From an uncultured Opitutia bacterium (lineage in GTDB: Bacteria; Verrucomicrobiota; Verrucomicrobiia; Opitutales; UBA953): a stretch of DNA of 64,000 nucleotides. The stretch spans positions 62,001 through 126,000 of the forward strand of contig CAMFKE010000007.1 in the NCBI GenBank assembly GCA_945957395.1. The letters are read 5' to 3'. Shown here piece by piece: positions 60,835 to 64,000 of this stretch (its first letter is position 1; every line of letters starts with the position of its first letter). Both the position numbers and the translations under genes were made by a program. The notes beneath the pieces were generated by a model, which saw only the letters and a program-made list of their open reading frames with translations, was not told the origin of the DNA and made no database searches.

Positions 60835-61848
60835 ATGACCACCGTCCCGCCCCTCCCCTCCGTGAAAATTGCGTTCTCCCAAGCCGCCGCCCTGCCCGAC
60901 CCGATCGGCTTCGCCGGACTCTCCGGCGGCAAAATCGCCGTGGGTTCGGACTGCGGCATGCTCGTCGTGGGTGGCGCGCACTTCCCCGACAAGAAGCCGT
61001 GGGAAGGCGGCCTGAAGGTCTACAACAAGGCGGCCTACCTGTACACGCAGGGCGCCTGGAAGATCGCCGGCGAACTGCCCGAAGTGATGGCCTACGCCGC
61101 CTACGCGGGCACCCCCGCCGGACTCATCGTCGCCGGCGGCACCAACGACAAGGAGAACTTCCGCAAGACCTTCCGCGTCTCGCCCGGCTCGACCGGCGTG
61201 AAGATCGAGGCGCTCCCCGAACTGCCCGCGCCCGTGGCGTTCGCCGCCTGCGCCACGCTCAACGGCAAGCTGTATGTGGTCGGCGGCACCGACTCGCCCA
61301 CCGCCACGACGGCGCTCAACTCCGTGTACGCGCTGGACCTGGCCAAGCCCGAAGCGGGCTGGAAGACCCTCGCGCCCATCCCCGGCGCCGGACGCCACCT
61401 GTCCGTGGCCGGCGATTTCGGCGGCCTGCTGTATGTGTTCGGCGGCTGCTCGCTCGCCCCCAAGGACGGCAAGCCCTTCCGCACCTACCTCACCGAGGCC
61501 CTGGTCTACAACCCCTCCACCGACAGCTGGACCACCACGACCGCTCTGCCCGAGCCCCTCGTGGCCTCCGTCGGCCCGGCCCCCGCGCTCGGCGACGCCC
61601 TGCTGCTGCTCGGCGGCGACACCGGCTTCTTCTACAACAACGGCAAGTCGCCGGCCGAACACCCCGGCCAGCCCAAGACCGTGTACGCCTACCTGCCCGC
61701 CGCCGCCACCTATGTGAAGGCCGGCGAGCTGCCCGTGGGCATCGTCACCGCCCCGGCCATCGAGTGCTGCGGCAAGGTCTTCCTCGTTTCCGGCGAGACC
61801 GGCCCGGGCAAGCGCACGAACACCGTCACGGTGGTCGAGCGTCTCTGA
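60835..61848 (+). CDS. Kelch-repeat protein, NanM/mutarotase-like
   Basis: A 337-residue six-bladed kelch propeller with no signal peptide. Repeated blade motifs are visible: GMLVVGGAHFPDKKPWEGG, AGLIVAGGTNDKENF, GKLYVVGGTDSPTATTA, GLLYVFGGCSLAPKDG and ALLLLGGDTGFFY. The GGAHFPDKKPWEGG start and GGCS block resemble the (cyclically permuted) N-acetylneuraminate mutarotase family, which speeds sialic acid anomer exchange. Whether sialic acid is the substrate is inference. The next gene encodes a paralogous propeller fused to a transporter, 131 bases downstream on the same strand. Confidence 0.78.
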   Translation: MTTVPPLPSVKIAFSQAAALPDPIGFAGLSGGKIAVGSDCGMLVVGGAHFPDKKPWEGGLKVYNKAAYLYTQGAWKIAGELPEVMAYAAYAGTPAGLIVAGGTNDKENFRKTFRVSPGSTGVKIEALPELPAPVAFAACATLNGKLYVVGGTDSPTATTALNSVYALDLAKPEAGWKTLAPIPGAGRHLSVAGDFGGLLYVFGGCSLAPKDGKPFRTYLTEALVYNPSTDSWTTTTALPEPLVASVGPAPALGDALLLLGGDTGFFYNNGKSPAEHPGQPKTVYAYLPAAATYVKAGELPVGIVTAPAIECCGKVFLVSGETGPGKRTNTVTVVERL

Positions 61849-61869
61849 TTCGAACAAGGTGAGCGAAAA

Positions 61870-61916
61870 CGGAAGGGCCGGCCGCGCGATACGGCGATTT
61901 TCGGCCGGCCTTTCCG
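61870..61916 (+). terminator. Hairpin after the stand-alone kelch gene
   Basis: A fifteen-base stem with one G-T pair (61870-61884 with 61902-61916). A T5 run follows some ten bases later. It may attenuate rather than fully stop transcription into the fusion gene. Confidence 0.6.
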
Positions 61917-61979
61917 GTTCACCCTGTTTTTCTGCGCCCGTTGGGCACCCCACCCCGTATCCATAGAATTCCCTACCCC

Positions 61980-64000
61980 ATGCGTCTCCCGCTCCTTCGC
62001 GCCGTCCTTCTCCCCCTGGTCGCCGCAGCCTTCACACTCCCTTCCGTCGCCTCCGCCGCAGACTACCGCATAGAACCCGCCGAGAGCCGGATTTCCGCCA
62101 TGCCCGACCCCGTCGGGCTGGCCGGCATGGCGGCCGCTCCCGTATGGGACAGCCACGGCCACCCCGTGGTGCTCGCCGCCGGCGGCGCCAACTTCCCCGA
62201 CGCGCTGCCTTGGGAGGGCGGAGCCAAGAAGTTCCATTCGGCCGTCTACCGCCTGAACGAAGGCAAGTGGACCAAGGTGGGCGACCTGCCCAAGCCCCTC
62301 GCCTACGCCGCCTTCGCGCCCACCTCCAAGGGCCTCGTGGTCGCCGGCGGCTGCGACGCCACGCAACATTTCGCCGAGGTGAACCTCGTGGGTCTGGACG
62401 GAAAGGTGACCAAGCTGCCCGCCCTGCCCAAGACCGTCGCCTACGCGGCGTGCGCCGTGGAAGGCAACCGCCTCTATGTGATCGGCGGACAGGAAACCCC
62501 GACCTCCACCGAGGCGCTCGCCACGGTGTACCGTCTGGACCTCTCCAAGATCGACGCCGACAAGATTTCCGAGGCCGCTTGGGAAAAGCTCCCCGGCGCC
62601 CCCTTCGGCGGACGCATCCTGTCCTCCGCCGGCGCGCTCGACGGCAACATCCATGTGTTCGGCGGCTGCTCGCTGAAGGCCGGCGATGACGGCAAGCCCG
62701 TGCGCACCTACCATGCCGACGGCGCCACGCTGGTCACCACCGCCTCGGACAAGACCAAGCTGTGGGCCGCCGAAGCGCCCGCGCCCATGCCCACGACCCT
62801 GGCCGCCGGCGCCTCCCCGGCCCCCGCGCGCGAAGGCCTGCTCTTCTTCATCGGCGGTGACGACGGCTCGCACTACGGCAAGCCGGCCCAGACCCACCCG
62901 GGCCAGTCGAAGACCGTCTACTCCTACGACCCGCGCACCCGCGTCTGGGAAACCGCCACCGAGTGGCCCGAAGGTCTCGCCACCGCGCCCGCCCTCATCG
63001 CCGGCGACAAGCTGATGACCGTTTCCGGCGAAACGAAGCCCGGCGTGCGCACCGCGGCCGTCTCTTCCATGAAGATCGGCTACGCCCTGAAGCTGCACGC
63101 CATCGACTGGGTCGTCTTCGCCCTCGGCGCCATCGGCGTGGGCGCCATCGTCCTGCAGGTGCGTAAGAAGGGCCTCTCGCGCGCCATCGCCGACACCGCT
63201 TCGGCGGCGGACAAGCCCGGCAAGGCCGCCTGGGTGGCCGTCGGCCTGCTCTTCGTGGTGGCGATGCTCAACTACCTCGACCGGCAGCTGCTCACCACCA
63301 TGCAGCCGCCCATCGTGCGCGACATCCCGCAGACCGGCGCCCAGTTCGGCCTGCTCACCGCCATCTTCCTCTTCATCTACTCGGCGCTCAGCCCCGTGGG
63401 CGGCATCCTCGCCGACCGGTTCAGCCGCCGCCTCGTCATCCTCGTGTCGCTCATCGTCTGGTCCGCCGTGACCTGGATGACCGGCCATGTGGAGACCTAC
63501 GGCCAGCTGGTCGTCGCCCGCGCCCTCATGGGCATCAGCGAGGCCTGCTACATCCCCGCCGCCCTCGCGCTGATCACCGACTTCCACCGCGGCAAGACCC
63601 GCTCGCTGGCGACCGGCATCCACATGAGCGGCATTTACCTGGGCCAGGCTCTCGCCGGCGTGGGTGGCGCGGTCGCCCAGACCGTGGGCTGGCGCATGAC
63701 CTTCGGCGTCTTCGGCCTCGTGGGCGTCGCCTACGCGCTGGTGCTCATCCTCTTCCTTAAGGAACCCTCCGGCGAAGCCGCCTCCGCGGCGGTGGCCGAG
63801 AAAGCCGAAGCGCCCGTCGAGCAGGCCAAGCCGACCATCGGCAAGATCCTCTCCACGCTCTTCCGCGTGCCGGCCTTCTGGCTGCTCATGGGCATCATGG
63901 GCTGCGCCAGCATCTCCAACTGGTTCATCCTTTCCTGGCTGCCCCTGCTGCTGAAGGAGAAGTTCAACCTCTCCCTGGCCGCCGCCGGCACCTACGCCAC
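61980..64000 (+). CDS. Kelch mutarotase-like propeller fused to an MFS transporter (3' end outside window)
   Basis: Over 673 codons open to the window edge. Domains in order: signal peptide (1-26, ending ASAAD); kelch propeller (about 35-355) with VVLAAGGANFPDALPWEGG, GLVVAGGCDATQHF, NRLYVIGGQETPTSTEA, GNIHVFGGCSLKAGDDG and LLFFIGGDDGSHYG, paralogous to the preceding gene; a membrane helix (about 372-392, WVVFALGAIGVGAIVLQV) that would bring the chain back to the cytoplasm; then an MFS transporter from about 416 (VAVGLLFVVAMLNYLDRQLLT, GGILADRFSRRLVI, RALMGISEACYIPAALALITDFHRG). The MFS part resembles anion/sugar-acid symporters. The layout places a periplasmic sugar mutarotase next to its uptake pore. 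The substrate, perhaps sialic acid, is inferred. Confidence 0.88.
   Translation, partial: MRLPLLRAVLLPLVAAAFTLPSVASAADYRIEPAESRISAMPDPVGLAGMAAAPVWDSHGHPVVLAAGGANFPDALPWEGGAKKFHSAVYRLNEGKWTKVGDLPKPLAYAAFAPTSKGLVVAGGCDATQHFAEVNLVGLDGKVTKLPALPKTVAYAACAVEGNRLYVIGGQETPTSTEALATVYRLDLSKIDADKISEAAWEKLPGAPFGGRILSSAGALDGNIHVFGGCSLKAGDDGKPVRTYHADGATLVTTASDKTKLWAAEAPAPMPTTLAAGASPAPAREGLLFFIGGDDGSHYGKPAQTHPGQSKTVYSYDPRTRVWETATEWPEGLATAPALIAGDKLMTVSGETKPGVRTAAVSSMKIGYALKLHAIDWVVFALGAIGVGAIVLQVRKKGLSRAIADTASAADKPGKAAWVAVGLLFVVAMLNYLDRQLLTTMQPPIVRDIPQTGAQFGLLTAIFLFIYSALSPVGGILADRFSRRLVILVSLIVWSAVTWMTGHVETYGQLVVARALMGISEACYIPAALALITDFHRGKTRSLATGIHMSGIYLGQALAGVGGAVAQTVGWRMTFGVFGLVGVAYALVLILFLKEPSGEAASAAVAEKAEAPVEQAKPTIGKILSTLFRVPAFWLLMGIMGCASISNWFILSWLPLLLKEKFNLSLAAAGTYA

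Overview
This is a G+C-rich bacterial chromosome segment with dense, mostly housekeeping gene content. Gene content suggests a Gram-negative member of the Planctomycetota-Verrucomicrobiota group, most likely Verrucomicrobiota (Opitutales-like). The pointers are a MoxR/DUF58/VWA operon carrying an ABC exporter, weak Shine-Dalgarno signals, an Rhs fragment of verrucomicrobial type, lipoproteins and signal peptides, and short word-based palindromic repeats between genes. This placement rests on recognition only; no marker phylogeny was possible. No rRNA, CRISPR array, prophage or intact IS element was seen.

Layout. 1-6.2 kb: class I fumarase (cut by the window edge), HU, PgpA and PgsA (phosphatidylglycerol synthesis), divergent CoaD, a short-chain dehydrogenase, LemA and a double-ACT protein. 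6.3-18.8 kb: one eight-gene minus-strand operon (large membrane protein, MoxR ATPase, membrane protein, ABC ATPase and permease, DUF58, two VWA proteins), probably an envelope-acting chaperone or exporter machine. 19-32 kb: a lipoprotein beta-carbonic anhydrase, a secreted gene pair, RluA-type and Rsm22-type RNA modification enzymes, a NarL-type regulator, tRNA-Arg(CCG), an unusual DHFR, a PpiD-like chaperone without a visible parvulin domain, DUF2721, MtfA-like peptidase, SMUG1-type glycosylase, two uncharacterised envelope genes and a MazG-like enzyme. 32-41 kb: single-chain PurL, tandem STAS proteins, free-methionine sulfoxide reductase, an orphan HsdS-like protein and SerA. 41-49 kb: a DUF350/YgiB-like/glutathionylspermidine-synthase-like triad, a Ski2-like helicase interrupted in frame by a palindromic element, RarA and the MetX-MetW pair. 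49-58 kb: GH20 hexosaminidase, a tiny H-box protein, PanC, a Ser/Thr kinase next to a cyclic-nucleotide-domain histidine kinase, and MutS. 58-59.5 kb: an AT-rich island with an Rhs remnant and a translationally coupled lipoprotein gene whose signal-peptide codons are out of frame at a run of eight T. 59.7-64 kb: a secreted unknown, a stand-alone kelch (NanM-like) protein, and a kelch propeller fused to an MFS transporter that runs off the window.

The less ordinary features are the kelch-MFS fusion with its stand-alone paralogue, the family of word-based inverted repeats (one inserted in frame inside a helicase gene), the poly-T frameshift behind the Rhs fragment, and the compact YjfLMC-like triad.
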